Positions 26,801 through 36,953 of a stretch of DNA of 64,000 nt are shown here, piece by piece. The stretch is taken from NCBI RefSeq assembly GCF_000062885.1, contig NC_009142.1, positions 4,577,584 to 4,641,583 of the forward strand, read 5' to 3'. This DNA comes from Saccharopolyspora erythraea NRRL 2338. Lineage in GTDB: Bacteria > Actinomycetota > Actinomycetes > Mycobacteriales > Pseudonocardiaceae. A program made the translations under genes and the position numbers. The notes under the pieces are model-generated. The model did not search any database, had not been told where the DNA came from, and saw only the letters and a list, made by a program, of their open reading frames with translations. The first letter of the stretch is position 1, and the number at the start of each line of letters is the position of its first letter.

Positions 26801-29800
26801 CCGCGGCTCGCGGTGCGCGCTCGAGTCGCGGCACCAGCACGGCACCGGCGCGCACCGCGTGCTGCGCGTCCCCGAGCTGGGCGAGCACGCGCAGCGAGGC
26901 GTCGTGGTCGTCGGTGTCCACCAGCACGAAGCGGTCCGGGTTCTCCGCCTGGGCGGAGCGCAGCAGACCCCACACCGCCGCGGCGGCCAGATCGGGCACG
27001 TCCTCGCCGGCCTTCGCGGCGACGGCCCCGCGCGTCACCAGCACCAGCCGGGACTCGGCGAACCGCTCGCCCGCCAGCCACTCCTGCGCCAGCGCGAGGG
27101 CCCGGCGCACCACGTCGGCGATCTCGCCCGCGGTGTCGAGCTCGACCAGCACCGACGGGGGTACCTGGTCCTGCGTCTCCGCCAGCTCCGCGAGGTCCTG
27201 GTAGTGGCCCGCGCATCCCGGCAATCCGCGAAGCGAGGACGGACCGACGACAGCCCACTCCCCGGGCGCCGAGGGCTCCGCGCCGACCCACTCCAGGCGG
27301 AACAGCGAGTCATGCCGACCGGTGTGGAGCCGATCGGGCGATACCGGGCGCATCACAAGGGAGTCCACAGTGGCCACGAGTTCGCCGTGCTGGTCGGTGG
27401 CGACCAGCGAGAGGGCGGCGGCGTCGGCGCAGGCCGACCCGACGGGCGCCAGGCGCACCCGCAGCGTCGAAGCCCCGGTCGAGTGCGCTCGCGCACCGCT
27501 GAAGCTGAACGGCAGCAGCGTCCCCTCCGGGACCGAAGGCAGCAGCCCCGCCACGTGCAGGGCGGCGTCCAGCACCGCTGGGTGGACCACGTACGCCCGG
27601 GCTGCGGTGGAGGTGTCCTCGTCGAGCACCACCTCGGCGAAGACCTCGTCGCCGCGGCGCCACGCGGCACGAAGGCCCTGGAACACCGGCCCGTAGCCGT
27701 AGCCCTGCTCCGCGAGGCGGTCGTAGCGGTCGTCGACGTCGACCGGCTGGGCGCCGACAGGTGGCCACGCGGCGTCCGAGGCCGGAGTCGTGTCGTCGCA
27801 AGGCGAGAGCACGCAGCTCGCGTGGTGCGTCCAGTCGTCCCCGGGTCGCGAGTGGATCTCCAGGGACCGTCGCCCGTCTGACTCCGGTGCGCCGACGACC
27901 AGTTGGATCCGGACGCCGCGATCGTCGGGCAGCACCAGCGGGCTGTGCAGGGTCAGCTCGTCGACCAGGTCGCAGCCGACCTGACCAGCGGCGTGCAAGG
28001 CCAGTTCGAGGAAAGCCGTGCCCGGCAGCAGAACCGCGCCCAGGACGGCGTGGTCGGAAAGCCACGGCGAGGTGCGGGTCGACAACGCCCCCGTGAGCAT
28101 CCAGCCGCCGGTCCCGGCGACCGGTGTCGCCGCGCCGAGCAGCGGGTGCTCCGCCGGTGCCAGCCCGAGGTCCGACGGATCCGATGCCGAACGGGGTGCC
28201 TCGAGCCAGTAGCGCTGCCGCTGGAACGGGTAGGTCGGCAGTTCGGCGGGCACCACGCCCGAGCCGTCGAACGGCGCGGACCAGTCGACCGCCATGCCCC
28301 GCACGTGCGCTTCGGCCATCGAGAGCAGGAATCGGTCGAGACCGCCCTGTTCGCGGCGCAGCGAGCCGGTGGCCAGGCCGCCGACGCCGGCGGCCTCCAG
28401 CGTGTCCTGCACCCCGACCGCCAGCAGCGGATGCGGGCTGACCTCGACGAAGAAGCGGTGTCCCCGGGATGCCATGGCGCTGACCGCCGCTTCGAAGCGG
28501 ACCGTGTGGCGCAGGTTGCGGTACCAGTACTCGGCGTCGAGTTCGCGGGTGTCGATGCGGTCGCCGGTCACCGTCGAGTAGAACGGAATCCGCGATGCCT
28601 GTGGAGAAATCCCCGCGAGCAGCGTGCGCAGGCGTTCGCGGATGGACTCGACCTGCGCGGAGTGCGACGCGTAGTCGACCGGGATCGACCGGGCGCGGAC
28701 CCCTTCGGCCGTGAACGCGGCCAGCAGCTCGTCGAGGGCCGCGGGTTCGCCGGAGAGCACCACCGACTCCGGTCCGTTGACCGCCGCGACCGAAACCCGG
28801 TCATCGATCCTCGAGACGACATCAGCCTGCGGCAGCGGCACCGACAGCATCCCGCCCAGCCCGGACAGCTCGGTCAGCGCCTCGCTGCGCAGCGCGACGA
28901 CCGCTGCCGCGTCCTCCAGGGACAGCGCTCCCGCGACGCAGGCGGCGGCGATCTCCCCCTGGCTGTGCCCGACGACCGCGGCGGGCTCGACCCCGTAGGA
29001 GCGCCACAGCGAGGCCAGCGCGACCATCACCGCGAACAGCGCGGGCTGCACCACGTCGACCCGGTCCGGCGACGGCTGGCCCGGATCACCGCGCAGCACG
29101 CCGAGAAGCGACCAGTCCACGTGCCGCTCCACCGCCTCGGCGCATTCGAGCAGGCGGGCGGCGAAGACCTCGGAGTCGGCCAGCAGCTCCAGCGCCATCC
29201 CCTGCCACTGACCGCCCTGGCCGGGGAAGACGAACGCGGTGTCGCCCGAGATGTCGGCGTTCCCGATGACGACGTTCGCGGCCGCGTCCGCGCGCCCCAG
29301 CGCGGTCAGGCCGCCGAGGAGCTCTTCGCGACGCCGCCCGACGACGACGGCCCGCTGCGGCAACGAGGCCCGCGCACCGCAGGCCAGTGCCACGGCCTCC
29401 GACGGCAGGTCGTCCACGTGGGCTGAGAGCTGGGCGGCGCGTTCGCGCAGCGCCGAGTCGGTGCCTCCGGAGAGCGGCCACGCGAGGGCTGCCATCGACG
29501 GCGCGGCGCGCTCGTCGCGCTGTTCCGTCGGCGGCGCCTGCTCGATGATCGCGTGCGCGTTGGTTCCGCTGATGCCGAAGGAGGACACCGCAGCTCGGCG
29601 AGGACGGTCCACCCGCGGCCACGGGACCGGCTCGGTCAGCAGCGACACCGCGCCCGACGACCAGTCCACGTGCGGGGAGGGCTCGTCCACGTGCAGGGTC
29701 TTCGGCAGCGATCCGTGGCGCAGCGACATGACGACCTTGATCACGCCGGCGACGCCCGCCGCCGCCTGGGTGTGGCCGATGTTCGACTTGACCGAACCCA

Positions 29801-32800
29801 GCAGCAGCGGAGCAGTCCGCTCCTGCCCGTAGGTGGCCAGCAGCGCCTGGGCCTCGATCGGATCACCCAGCGAGGTGCCCGTCCCGTGCGCCTCCACGGC
29901 GTCCACATCGGACGGTTCGAGGCCCGCGGCGGCCAGCGCCTGGCAGATGACCCGTTGCTGCGAGAGGCCGTTCGGCGCCGTCAGCCCGTTCGACGCGCCG
30001 TCCTGGTTGATCGCGCTGCCGCGCAGCACCGCCAGCACCTGATGCCCGTGCCGCCGCGCGTCGGAAAGCCGTTCCAGCAGCAGGACACCCGCGCCCTCGG
30101 CCCAGGCCGTCCCGTCCGCCGCGGCGGCGAAGGCCTTGCAGCGGCCGTCCGGAGCCAGCCCCCGCTGCCTGCTGAACTCCACGAACATGCCCGGGTTCGA
30201 CATGACGGTGACCCCGCAGGCCAGCGCGAGCGAGCACTCCCCGTCGCGCAGCGACCGAGCCGCCAGGTGCAGCGCCGTCAGCGACGACGAGCAGGCGGTG
30301 TCCACGGTGACGGCGGGCCCTTCGAGGCCGAAGGTGTAGGCGATGCGCCCGGAGGCCACGCTAAGCGTGGTGCCGGTCAGCACGTAGCCGTCGAGCCCGT
30401 CGCCGGCCTCGTGCATCCGCGGCCCGTAGTCGTGGGCGGTCGCGCCGACGAACACCCCGCACGGACTGCCCGGCAACGACACCGGATCGATCCCGGCCCG
30501 CTCGAACGCCTCCCACGAGGTCTCCAGCAGCAACCGCTGCTGCGGGTCCATCGCCAGCGCCTCGCGCGGGCTGATGCCGAACAGCGCCGGGTCGAACTCG
30601 TCGGCGTCGTGCAGGAAACCGCCGTGGCGCACGTAGCTGGTGCCCGCGTGGTCCGGGTCGGCGTGGTGCAGGGCGTCGAGGTCCCATCCGCGGTTCACCG
30701 GGAACTCGCCGATCGCGTCGCGCCCGTCGCGCACGAAGCTCCACAGCTGCTCCGGCGTGCGGATGCCGCCCGGATACCGGCAGGCCATGGCCACGATCGC
30801 GATCGGCTCGTCCGGTGTGCGCGCCTCGGTGGCCGCCGGACGAGCCGGAGCCGAGCCGGTGAGCTGCGCGCGCAGACCGCGGGCCAGTGCGGCCGGCGTG
30901 GGGTGGTCGAAGAGCAGCGTCGCGGGCAGTGCCCTCCCGGTCGCCTCGGCGAGCTCGTCGCGCAGCTCCACCAGCATCAGCGAGCCGAAACCGAGCTCCT
31001 TGAACGAAAGCCGCTGGTCGACCGCCTCCGTCGCGTCGTGTCCCAGTACCGCCGCGGTGTGCCGGAGGACCAGCTCCAGCACAGCGTGGTCCTGCTCGCG
31101 CTCCGGCAGGTCCGCGATCCGGTCGGCGAGTGGCTGCCGGGCTTGCGGTGCGGATGGCGCCGCGTCATCGACGGCGGAGCCGGTCAGCCAGAACCGGCGC
31201 CGCTGGAAGGGGTAGGTCGGAAGCTTCACCCGCGCCGCGCCGTCGTGGACGGCCTGCCAGTCCACGTCGACGCCGCGCACGTGCAGCCGCGCCAAGGCCG
31301 ACATCGCCGAACGACGCTCGCCGCGTTCCGGTCCGCGCAGGAGGGGTACGAAAGCGACGTCCGCGGATTCGCCGTCGAGGCAGTCCCGTCCGAGTGCCGA
31401 CAGCGCGCCGTCCGCGCTGAGCTCCAGGAACGTGGTGACACCGGCGGCCGTGCAGGTCCGGATGCCGTCGGCGAAACGCACGGCCTGGCGCGCGTGGTCC
31501 GCCCAGTACTCGGGTGAACGGATCTCGTCGTCGGTGAGCACCTGGCCCGTCACGTTGGAGACGACGGGGATGCGCGTGGGACGCCAGTCGACTCGCGCGG
31601 CCGCGGCCCGGAAGTCCGCCAGCATGCCGTCCATCCGCGGCGAGTGGAAAGCGTGGCTCACGCGCAGGCGTTTGGTCTTGCGCCCGCGCTTCGCCCAGCG
31701 ATCCGCGATCGCGAGCACCGGCTCCTCGTCCCCGGCGATCACGGTGGACACCGGCCCGTTCACCGCGGCGATCGACACCCGGCCGGACGCCGACACCACA
31801 TCTGCCGCCAGCTCGGCCTCGCTCGCCCGCACCGAGACCATCGCGCCACCGGCGGGCAACGCCTGCATCAGCCGTCCCCTGGCCGCGACCAGGGCGCAGG
31901 CGTCCTCCAGCGACAGCGCTCCGGCCACGTGCGCGGCCGCCAGCTCGCCGACGGAGTGCCCGAGCACGACGTCGGGTGCCACGCCCCAGTGCTCGGCCAG
32001 CCGGAACAACGCGACCTCGACGGCGAACAGGGCCGGCTGGGTGTGCTCGGTCTCGTCCAGCAGCGCGGCCTCGGCCGAGCCCGGCTCGGCGAAGACCAGC
32101 TCACGCAGCGGGCGGGACAGGTGCGGGTCCATCGCGGCGCAGATCTCGTCGAAGGCCCACGCGAACACGCGGGAGCCCGCGTGGAGCTCGCGGCACATGC
32201 CCGGCCGCTGGCCGCCCTGCCCGCCGAGCAGCAAAGCCACGCCGCCCGGCACCGGCACGCCCCGGACCACGTTGCTACTCACGTCGTCCTGAGCCAGGGA
32301 CCGCAGTGCGCCGTCCAGCGCCCCGGTTTCGTCGGGCAGCAGCACCGCGCGGTGACGCAGAGCCGCACGAGTGGTGGCCAGCGAGTACGCGACGTCGACC
32401 GGTCGTGCTCCGGACTCCGCCAGGTGGTCCCGCAACCGGCCCGCCAGCTCGCGCAGGGCCGCCGGTGTAGCGGCGGAAACGGGCATGACGACCGGGAGTT
32501 CTCCAGACGGACGTGCGTTGTCGGTTTCGCCGCGCACCGGCGACCACTCCGACAGCACGACGTGGCAGTTCGTCCCGCCCATGCCGAACGAGCTCACCCC
32601 GGCCACGAGTGGATCGCAGCCCGCGTCCGGTCGCTCCGGACCCGTGAGCACCCGGAGTCCCAAGCGGGGCAACGGGATCGCGGGATCGGGTTCCTCGAAG
32701 TTCAGGCTGGCCACCAGTTCCCGATTTCTGAGGCACAACACCGCCTTGATCAGGCCGGCGATGCCCGCAGCGCCTTCCAGGTGGCCGATGTTGGTCTTGA

Positions 32801-33860
32801 CCGACCCCACCGGCAACGGCGAGCCCTCGCCGCGGGCCGTCCCGAGGACCGCGCCGAGCGCGGCGGCTTCGACCGGATCCCCCACCGGCGTACCTGTGCC
32901 GTGCAACTCGACGAAACCGACCGAAGCCGGGTCGATGCGCGCCCGCCGGTAGGCCTGCCGCAGCACCCGTTCCTGCGCTTCGCGGCTCGGCGCGGTGAAA
33001 CCGCCCTCGCCCGGACCGTCGTTGTTGGTCGCGCTGCCCCGGATGACGCAGTAGATCTCGTCACCGTCGGCGATGGCCTTCGACAGCGTCTTGAGGACCA
33101 CGACACCGCCGCCCTCACCGCGCACGTACCCGTTCGCGCGGGAGTCGAAGGTGTAGCAGCGCCCGTCCGGCGACAGCGCGCCGAAACCCTCCACCACGTG
33201 GTAGCCGTCCGGCGCGATGTTGAGGTTCACGCCGCCGGCGAGTGCCGCGGAACATTCGCCGTCGCGCAGGCTCCGGCACGCCAGGTGCACGGCCACCAGC
33301 GACGACGACTGCGCGCTGTCGACGGTCATGCTCGGACCGCGCAAGCCGTGCGCGTAGGAGACGCGGTTGGCGATCATGCCGCGGTTGGTGCCGGTCAGGG
33401 TGTGCTGCGTGGCGCGGTCCGCGGACCGGTGGCGGAGGGTGGCGTAGTCGTCCGAGGTGGCACCGATGAACACGCCGGTGCCGTCATCCGGCCCGCCCGG
33501 GACGATCCCGGCGTCCTCGAGGGCTTCCCACGTCAGCTCGAGGACCAGCCGCTGCTGCGGATCGAGCAGGGCCGCTTCCCGCGGCGAGATCCCGAAGAAC
33601 TCCGCGTCGAAGCGGTCGACCTGGTCGAGGAAACCCGCGCGCAGCGGGTCACCGGAGACCGCCGTCGGCAGCTCCGGGCCGTCCGCGCTCCAGCGGGTCG
33701 CGGGGGCTTGGCCCACCGCGTCCACGCCGTCGCGCAGCAGCCGCCAGTACGCGGCGACGTCCGGCGCCCCCGGCAGCCGGCACGCCAGGCCGACCACCGC
33801 CACGGCCTCGTCCCCGGCGGTCACCGCGCCGCCGATCCCGACCTCATCGCTGCCTGCCAC
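20877..33860 (-). CDS. Modular type I polyketide synthase A (loading module, modules 1 and 2)
   Basis: A 4327-residue protein that starts the chain. Loading module: the KS active-site Cys is Gln184 (DSAQSSS), so it is a KSQ decarboxylase; the AT about 541-830 has GHSVGE and HAFH (malonyl), so the starter should be acetyl; ACP Ser960. M1: KS Cys1190, AT about 1541-1834 with GHSQGE and YASH (methylmalonyl), DH His1937, KR from about 2362 with LDD (B-type), ACP Ser2677. M2: KS Cys2908, AT about 3264-3557 with GHSQGE and YASH, no DH, KR from about 3897 without LDD but with Trp and His upstream of Tyr near 4041 (A2-type fingerprint), ACP Ser4208, and a C-terminal docking region 4265-4327. There is no N-terminal docking coil, as expected for a first enzyme. 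The GTG start lies 21 bases after the upstream P450 stop; its ribosome site is weak, so translational coupling is likely. Confidence 0.97.
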   Translation of the reverse strand: MAGSDEVGIGGAVTAGDEAVAVVGLACRLPGAPDVAAYWRLLRDGVDAVGQAPATRWSADGPELPTAVSGDPLRAGFLDQVDRFDAEFFGISPREAALLDPQQRLVLELTWEALEDAGIVPGGPDDGTGVFIGATSDDYATLRHRSADRATQHTLTGTNRGMIANRVSYAHGLRGPSMTVDSAQSSSLVAVHLACRSLRDGECSAALAGGVNLNIAPDGYHVVEGFGALSPDGRCYTFDSRANGYVRGEGGGVVVLKTLSKAIADGDEIYCVIRGSATNNDGPGEGGFTAPSREAQERVLRQAYRRARIDPASVGFVELHGTGTPVGDPVEAAALGAVLGTARGEGSPLPVGSVKTNIGHLEGAAGIAGLIKAVLCLRNRELVASLNFEEPDPAIPLPRLGLRVLTGPERPDAGCDPLVAGVSSFGMGGTNCHVVLSEWSPVRGETDNARPSGELPVVMPVSAATPAALRELAGRLRDHLAESGARPVDVAYSLATTRAALRHRAVLLPDETGALDGALRSLAQDDVSSNVVRGVPVPGGVALLLGGQGGQRPGMCRELHAGSRVFAWAFDEICAAMDPHLSRPLRELVFAEPGSAEAALLDETEHTQPALFAVEVALFRLAEHWGVAPDVVLGHSVGELAAAHVAGALSLEDACALVAARGRLMQALPAGGAMVSVRASEAELAADVVSASGRVSIAAVNGPVSTVIAGDEEPVLAIADRWAKRGRKTKRLRVSHAFHSPRMDGMLADFRAAAARVDWRPTRIPVVSNVTGQVLTDDEIRSPEYWADHARQAVRFADGIRTCTAAGVTTFLELSADGALSALGRDCLDGESADVAFVPLLRGPERGERRSAMSALARLHVRGVDVDWQAVHDGAARVKLPTYPFQRRRFWLTGSAVDDAAPSAPQARQPLADRIADLPEREQDHAVLELVLRHTAAVLGHDATEAVDQRLSFKELGFGSLMLVELRDELAEATGRALPATLLFDHPTPAALARGLRAQLTGSAPARPAATEARTPDEPIAIVAMACRYPGGIRTPEQLWSFVRDGRDAIGEFPVNRGWDLDALHHADPDHAGTSYVRHGGFLHDADEFDPALFGISPREALAMDPQQRLLLETSWEAFERAGIDPVSLPGSPCGVFVGATAHDYGPRMHEAGDGLDGYVLTGTTLSVASGRIAYTFGLEGPAVTVDTACSSSLTALHLAARSLRDGECSLALACGVTVMSNPGMFVEFSRQRGLAPDGRCKAFAAAADGTAWAEGAGVLLLERLSDARRHGHQVLAVLRGSAINQDGASNGLTAPNGLSQQRVICQALAAAGLEPSDVDAVEAHGTGTSLGDPIEAQALLATYGQERTAPLLLGSVKSNIGHTQAAAGVAGVIKVVMSLRHGSLPKTLHVDEPSPHVDWSSGAVSLLTEPVPWPRVDRPRRAAVSSFGISGTNAHAIIEQAPPTEQRDERAAPSMAALAWPLSGGTDSALRERAAQLSAHVDDLPSEAVALACGARASLPQRAVVVGRRREELLGGLTALGRADAAANVVIGNADISGDTAFVFPGQGGQWQGMALELLADSEVFAARLLECAEAVERHVDWSLLGVLRGDPGQPSPDRVDVVQPALFAVMVALASLWRSYGVEPAAVVGHSQGEIAAACVAGALSLEDAAAVVALRSEALTELSGLGGMLSVPLPQADVVSRIDDRVSVAAVNGPESVVLSGEPAALDELLAAFTAEGVRARSIPVDYASHSAQVESIRERLRTLLAGISPQASRIPFYSTVTGDRIDTRELDAEYWYRNLRHTVRFEAAVSAMASRGHRFFVEVSPHPLLAVGVQDTLEAAGVGGLATGSLRREQGGLDRFLLSMAEAHVRGMAVDWSAPFDGSGVVPAELPTYPFQRQRYWLEAPRSASDPSDLGLAPAEHPLLGAATPVAGTGGWMLTGALSTRTSPWLSDHAVLGAVLLPGTAFLELALHAAGQVGCDLVDELTLHSPLVLPDDRGVRIQLVVGAPESDGRRSLEIHSRPGDDWTHHASCVLSPCDDTTPASDAAWPPVGAQPVDVDDRYDRLAEQGYGYGPVFQGLRAAWRRGDEVFAEVVLDEDTSTAARAYVVHPAVLDAALHVAGLLPSVPEGTLLPFSFSGARAHSTGASTLRVRLAPVGSACADAAALSLVATDQHGELVATVDSLVMRPVSPDRLHTGRHDSLFRLEWVGAEPSAPGEWAVVGPSSLRGLPGCAGHYQDLAELAETQDQVPPSVLVELDTAGEIADVVRRALALAQEWLAGERFAESRLVLVTRGAVAAKAGEDVPDLAAAAVWGLLRSAQAENPDRFVLVDTDDHDASLRVLAQLGDAQHAVRAGAVLVPRLERAPRAAEPSGWDGDGTVLITGAGGTLAGILARHLVAERGVRHLLMVSRRGGSAPGTTELCEELTGLGAEVTVAACDVADRAALAEVLASIPAERPLTAVVHAAGTLDDGVIESLTPRRVDHVLRPKVDAALNLAELTRHADLKAFVLFSSVAGVFGSPGQANYAAANAVLDALAAQRRARGLPAQSLAWGFWAERSGMTSHLEGADLSRMARGGVVPLSSDEGMTLFETAAALDDAVLVAARLDVSALRAQRDALPAVLRGLVPAAPRRSRRTESDGASSLSGRLAEASPADREHLVLDLVRTHAAVVLGHANPTSVRPDRPFKEFGFDSLTAVELRNRLNAATGKRLPTTAVFDHPTPEALARYLLTVLTGTEARTSTPAAVAATTGEPIAIVAMACRYPGGVASPEDLWRLVSDGGDAISAFPTDRGWPLDGLFDADGDRAGTSYVRAGGFLDDAALFDPALFGISPREALAMDPQQRLLLETSWEAFERAGIDPLSVRGTDVGVFAGVMYHDYASRLRQVPEGVEGHLLTGNTASVASGRVAYTFGLEGPAVTIDTACSSSLVALHLACQALRRGECSMALAGGVTVMATPGTFTEFSRQRGLAADGRCKPFAAAADGTGWSEGAGLLLVEPLSLARRNGHPVLALVPGSAVNQDGASNGLSAPNGVAQQRVIRQALADAGLSTADVDLVEAHGTGTTLGDPIEAQALIETYGQGREHPLHLGSVKSNIGHTQAAAGVAGVIKSVMAMRSGTLPRTLHVDQPSPHVDWSAGAVELLTEARPWPEGGRPRRAAVSAFGISGTNAHVILEQAVEPAPVEPSRRELPVVPWVLSADSDRALRAQAERLLTHVRDHVDQDAADLGLSLATGRAALAHRAVVLGAGRDELLRSLGGLAEGREEQGLVRGRADGARGRVAFVFPGQGAQWRGMALELLAESEVFRRRMRECAEAVEAHVDWKVLDVLRGVDGAPSLDAVEVVQPVSFAVVVSLAELWKSCGVEPAGVIGHSQGEIAAACVAGALSLADAARVVTLRSAALRELAGSGAMASVALPVEQAEKLLDGHRLSVAAVNGPSSTVVSGAVPDVEALLADCESRGVRARRIAVDYASHSAHVERIEDELVEVLAPISPRGGDVTLFSTVTGAEVDTREMDGGYWYQNLRRTVRFQEAVRAAVEAGFDTFVEVSPHPVVAQGIEETVDAAGREVAVLTTLRRDDGGWERFLTSVAEAHVRGVAVDWRALFAGTGAARVDLPTYAFQRQRYWLEDAEPTASRVQDPAEAGFWDAVERADLAELSATLDITGDEPFSSVLPSLSAWHRCRHDLAAVEDWRYRVVWREAPEPSAPASLPGTWLVLVPDAERHQPWVAATVRAMTECGARAVTVECGEKDTDRAALADRMGRLLSDQPDVRAVVSLLALDERRHPHHPAVPVGLAATLALVQVMSDLDRHTPVWMLTRGAVAAGAERLRRPEQAQIWGLGRVAALEHPRQWGGLVDLPEDPDDFALRRLCGALAGGLGDEDQLVLRESGALVRRLVRAPVTAAPVRRWRPRGTALVTGGTGALGPEIARWLAGNGAEHVVLVSRRGADSDGAAELAAELRELGTEVSFEACDVADRDAVEAMLGRLRAQGREVRSVVHAAALMRLAALADTDLREFADVLAAKVEGARHLAELLDPDRLDAFVLFSSIAGVWGSGDHGAYAAANAYLDAFAEHLRADGRAITSVAWGVWDGARFPEGVDAEQLRRQGLPLIAPGPALTALQQVLDHDEAVVSVADVDWDRFVSLFTSARPRPLLDEVPEAAPAPADDGQDEPGSSWPERLAALGEADQRAALRALVREQAAFVLGHGDGESIDDGRAFRELGYDSLTAMELRNRLNAATGLRLPATLVFDHPTPAAVAEHLRSRLVRTASGSPVPVFSELDRIAAAVAAGGVAEDERAEIETRLRALLSAVGAEEVVADADREDLDAATDDEMFELIEKELGAT

Positions 33861-33881
33861 CCGAATCCACCGCTCCGGTCG

Positions 33882-35132
33882 TCACGCCGCTCGGAGGAAC
33901 ACGGGAAGCTCCGCGAACCCCCGCAATACCAGGTTGTTGATGCGCGGGGCGTCGTCGGTCGCGAGCTCGACGCGCAGTCCGGCCAGCGCGGTGAGCGCGA
34001 CCTGCGTCGTCAGGCGCGCCAGCGGCGCCCCGACGCAGAAGTGCGCACCGATGCCGAAGCCGAGGTTGCGCTCGGGCTTGCGGGACACGTCCAGCCGGTC
34101 CGGGTCCGGGAACGCGGCCGGGTCGCGGTTGGCCGCGCCGACCAGCAGCATCGCGCCTTCGCCCGCGCTGACCGGCTGGTCGCCGATCTCGGTGTCCTGC
34201 AACGCGGTCCGCATGCCCGCGGTCTGCACCGGCGAGTCGTAGCGCAGCAGTTCCTCGACGACTCCGGCCACCTGGTCCGGGTGCGCGCGGAACCACTCGA
34301 ACTGCTCCGGGTGGCGCAGCAGCGCGTTGACGCCGTTGCCGATCAGGTGGGCGGTGGAGAGGTAGCCGGCGCTCAGCAGCAGCCGGCAGGTGCTGACCAG
34401 TTCGCTCATGCTCAGGTTGCGGCCGTCCTCCTCCACCGCGACCAGCGCGCTGACCAGGTCGTCGGCCGGCTCGGCGCGCCTGCGCCGGGCCAGCTCGGCG
34501 AAGTAGCCGTCGAACTCGGTGCGGGCCTGGTCGCGGCGCTGCATCTCCTCGGGGCTGAGCATGAAGTCCGGGTCGAGACCGCGTCCGAGGGCGCTGGACC
34601 ACTGCTCGAAGAGCGGCTTGTCCTGCGGCGGCATGCCGAGGAGTTCGCTGATCAGGTTGGACGGCAGGGCGAACGCCAGCTCGGCCATCAGGTCGACCGG
34701 CTCGTCCGCGGGCCCGGACATCGCCGCCGCCAGCAGCTCGCCGACCAGCCGTTCGGCCGTCGGGCGCAACCGCTCGACCATCCGCGCCGAGAACGCCTTG
34801 GTCACCAGCGACCGGATCCGGGTGTGGTCCGGCGGGTCCATGAACACGAACGGCCGCACCACGTTGCCCTCGGCGTCGTGGGTGATCTGGGAGGCGACCA
34901 GCCGGCCGTCGCCGTGGCCGAACTTCGGGTTGCGCAGCACCGCCGAGCATTCCCGGAAACCCGTGACGACCCACATTCCCGGCTGAGTGCACAACGCGGG
35001 AGCGGTTTCGCGCACCAACCGGAAGAACGGATACGGGTCGGCCTGGAATGCCGGATCCAGCGGGTCGAAAGGCAGCAGATTCGCCGCGAAGTCGAATTCG
35101 CCGGACGGCGTGTCGATATCGCCAACGGACAT
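33882..35132 (-). CDS. Cytochrome P450, PKS tailoring enzyme
   Basis: A 416-residue bacterial class I P450, probably oxidising the polyketide product with a separate ferredoxin and reductase. Heme motif FGIGAHFCVG with ligand Cys366; ExxR is in EELLRY. The I-helix reads SAGYLST, so the usual Asp/Glu before the Thr is Leu and the Thr position is Ser. It is a clear paralogue of the P450 at 36954-38186: both share LVSALVAVE, HLIGNG and DVSRKP. I chose ATG 35132; TTG 35159 upstream is in frame, and no start has a strong ribosome site. It ends 21 bases before PKS A and starts 105 bases after the preceding P450, so it should be part of the PKS operon. Confidence 0.93.
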   Translation of the reverse strand: MSVGDIDTPSGEFDFAANLLPFDPLDPAFQADPYPFFRLVRETAPALCTQPGMWVVTGFRECSAVLRNPKFGHGDGRLVASQITHDAEGNVVRPFVFMDPPDHTRIRSLVTKAFSARMVERLRPTAERLVGELLAAAMSGPADEPVDLMAELAFALPSNLISELLGMPPQDKPLFEQWSSALGRGLDPDFMLSPEEMQRRDQARTEFDGYFAELARRRRAEPADDLVSALVAVEEDGRNLSMSELVSTCRLLLSAGYLSTAHLIGNGVNALLRHPEQFEWFRAHPDQVAGVVEELLRYDSPVQTAGMRTALQDTEIGDQPVSAGEGAMLLVGAANRDPAAFPDPDRLDVSRKPERNLGFGIGAHFCVGAPLARLTTQVALTALAGLRVELATDDAPRINNLVLRGFAELPVFLRAA

Positions 35133-35237
35133 GGGCAACACCAATCGTCTCGATATCAAATTCGTACGGGCGCCGCCGCGCCGCGAAGGAGGTGCGGGAA
35201 AAGCGGCGGACCGCGAGGGTGGGGCGGGCGCGCGGTG

Positions 35238-36545
35238 CTAGGAGGATGCGGTGAGCGCGACCGGCACGCGCAGCGCCACCGTGTGCTTGCTGTTGCGCGC
35301 CCACGGAACGGGCCCGGTGAGCTCGATGCGCTCGACCCGGTCGAGCAGTTCCTCCAGCAGAACGCGCAGCTCCATCCGAGCCAGGGCGGGGCCGAGGCAG
35401 GTGTGCGCGCCGTGCCCGAAGGCCAGGTGCGGGTTCGGCGAGCGCCGGACGTCGAAGCGGAACGGGTCGGCGAACACCCGCTCGTCGCGGTTCGCCGAGG
35501 CCCACCAGAGCGTCACCTTGTCGCCCTCGCGGATCAGCACGTCGCGGAAGCGGATGTCCTCGGTGGCCGTCCGGCGGTTGTAGGGCGTCGGGCTCGACCA
35601 GCGCAAGGCCTCCTCCACCGCGCCGTCGAGCAGCGACCGGTCGGCGCGCAGGGCCTGCCACTGTTCGGGGTGCTCGACCAGGGCGAGCAGGCCGATCGCG
35701 ATGGCGTTGCGGGTGGGCTCGGTGCCCGCCAGCGAGATCAGGTTGAAGAAGACCTCGCGCTCGTAGTCGACAAGCGGCGCCTGGCCGTGGCCCTCGGGGA
35801 TCTCACCGGTGGCGATCAGCGACATGAAGTCGCCCGCGGGCTCGGCGCGCTTGGCCCGCACCAGTTCGCAGCCGTACTTGTACATGTCCAGCAGCGCCGC
35901 CTGGCTGCGGCCGGTCGCCTCGCCCTCGTCGCGGTCCTCGTAGCCCATGGCGATCTCGGCCCAGTCCACCAGCCGGCTCCAGTCCTGCCGGGGCACGCCC
36001 AGCAGCGCGGCGACGACCTCGACCGAGTACCGGCCGGCGACCTCGGCCTGCAGGTCGCAGGTCCCTCGCTCCAGCACCGTCGACACCAGCGCCGAGGCGC
36101 GTTCCCGCACCACCGGCTCCAGGGCGGCCACCGCGGAGGGGCACACCGCCGGGGAGACGATGTCCTTGATCAGCTGGTGCCGCGGGTCGTCCATCATGTT
36201 GAGCATCCCGCCGGCGTAGGTGCCCGCCGGGAGGTCGTCGAGGTGGGTGCCGCCGCCTTCCCGGCTTCCCCCGCCCTGGGAGGAGAAGACCGGGTTCGCG
36301 GCGGCTTCGACGACGTCCTCGTACCGGCTCAGCACCCAGAAGCTCTCACCGTCGCGGGTCCGCCCCGGCGGGTGCAGCAGGATCGGCTCGTCGGCGCGCA
36401 GCCTGTTGAAAACCTCGTGCGGGAACCCGCCGGAAAACCGGACCTGATCTGTCAGGTCGAAACCACCGAGGACCGCGGGGAGCTGATCGGAAACGGATTC
36501 CGACGCATTGCGCGACGTCGGTAATTCAGGCTGATCGACCGTCAC
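35238..36545 (-). CDS. Cytochrome P450, first gene of the PKS operon
   Basis: A 435-residue P450 starting at GTG 36545 behind a GGGGG ribosome site. The heme motif is FGHGAHTCLG with ligand Cys383. The I-helix reads AGTEPT: the acid is kept, but Pro sits at the first Thr position. RRTATED, FRFDVRRSP and the C-terminal pattern resemble the CYP124/125/142 type, known for fatty-acid and steroid side-chain oxidation, so it is from a different branch than the other two P450s here. A role in oxidising a terminal or allylic carbon of the polyketide is inference from position only. Confidence 0.92.
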   Translation of the reverse strand: MTVDQPELPTSRNASESVSDQLPAVLGGFDLTDQVRFSGGFPHEVFNRLRADEPILLHPPGRTRDGESFWVLSRYEDVVEAAANPVFSSQGGGSREGGGTHLDDLPAGTYAGGMLNMMDDPRHQLIKDIVSPAVCPSAVAALEPVVRERASALVSTVLERGTCDLQAEVAGRYSVEVVAALLGVPRQDWSRLVDWAEIAMGYEDRDEGEATGRSQAALLDMYKYGCELVRAKRAEPAGDFMSLIATGEIPEGHGQAPLVDYEREVFFNLISLAGTEPTRNAIAIGLLALVEHPEQWQALRADRSLLDGAVEEALRWSSPTPYNRRTATEDIRFRDVLIREGDKVTLWWASANRDERVFADPFRFDVRRSPNPHLAFGHGAHTCLGPALARMELRVLLEELLDRVERIELTGPVPWARNSKHTVALRVPVALTASS

Positions 36546-36585
36546 TTGCTACCCCCAGGAACTTCCCTGCCATGCGGTGCGTCAC

Positions 36586-36615
36586 AGCCTGCCGCAGCGC
36601 CGGTGATTCCGTCAA
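36586..36615 (-). promoter_or_regulatory. Candidate promoter of the P450-PKS operon
   Basis: On the minus strand, TTGACG (36615-36610) is followed after 18 bases by CAGGCT (36591-36586). The -35 is good for a housekeeping sigma factor; the -10 is weak. A start near 36578 would give a leader of about 33 bases before GTG 36545. Confidence 0.35.
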
Positions 36616-36781
36616 GTGCCTGCAAACGAATCCGATCAACCGCCATCAGGATGAGGAATTCACCGGACGGCCATGCCCACGCCCGCCAGAACAAAACGTT
36701 TCGGGCCCCGCAAGAATTCGCGGAGGCGGCGCACGCTGGGACTACGGTGACGCAATTGCGGGTATCCACAGGTGGTCCATC

Positions 36782-36843
36782 CAAAATGGACACGCATCGG
36801 CACGCGCCCGCAATGCGCCACTTCCGGCCACAAAACGGACACG
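36782..36843. repeat. 13-base direct repeat pair, possible regulator sites
   Basis: CAAAATGGACACG (36782-36794) recurs as CAAAACGGACACG (36831-36843), 49 bases apart, upstream of the candidate promoter. The spacing of nearly five helix turns would suit a same-face pair of activator sites. Confidence 0.4.
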
Positions 36844-36907
36844 ACCGACGCGTTTCCGGCGTGGCCCGCTGCACGATGACGATCCGGTGGGCACGGGACT
36901 CCGGCCA

Positions 36908-36944
36908 CCGTCGAGGTGCCGGGCAGGCCGCGGCACCTCGACGG
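36908..36944 (-). terminator. Strong hairpin after the stand-alone P450
   Basis: A perfect 14-base stem (36908-36921 with 36931-36944) around a 9-base loop, 9 bases past the P450 stop. No T-run follows, which is common for actinobacterial terminators. It suggests this P450 is transcribed apart from the PKS operon. Confidence 0.65.
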
Positions 36945-36953
36945 CGAGGCGCG

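Larger units (their letters stand above)
36546..36953. other. 408-base intergenic region upstream of the P450-PKS operon
   Basis: There is no convincing gene here. It is less G/C-rich than the flanks and separates two genes on the same strand. It carries a terminator hairpin for the upstream P450 (36908-36944), a possible promoter (36586-36615), two 13-base direct repeats differing at one base (36782-36794 and 36831-36843) and a short dyad around 36778-36789. Confidence 0.7.

Noticed and set aside
35180-35254. Perfect AAGGAGGT ribosome-site-like sequence on the plus strand with a short frame after it
   Set aside because: The frame is only about 20 codons of Arg/Ala/Gly and lies between two minus-strand P450 genes. 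I take it as chance.
31644-36524. A plus-strand open frame of over 1600 codons
   Set aside because: It runs across three real minus-strand genes and a gene boundary, with composition unlike a protein.
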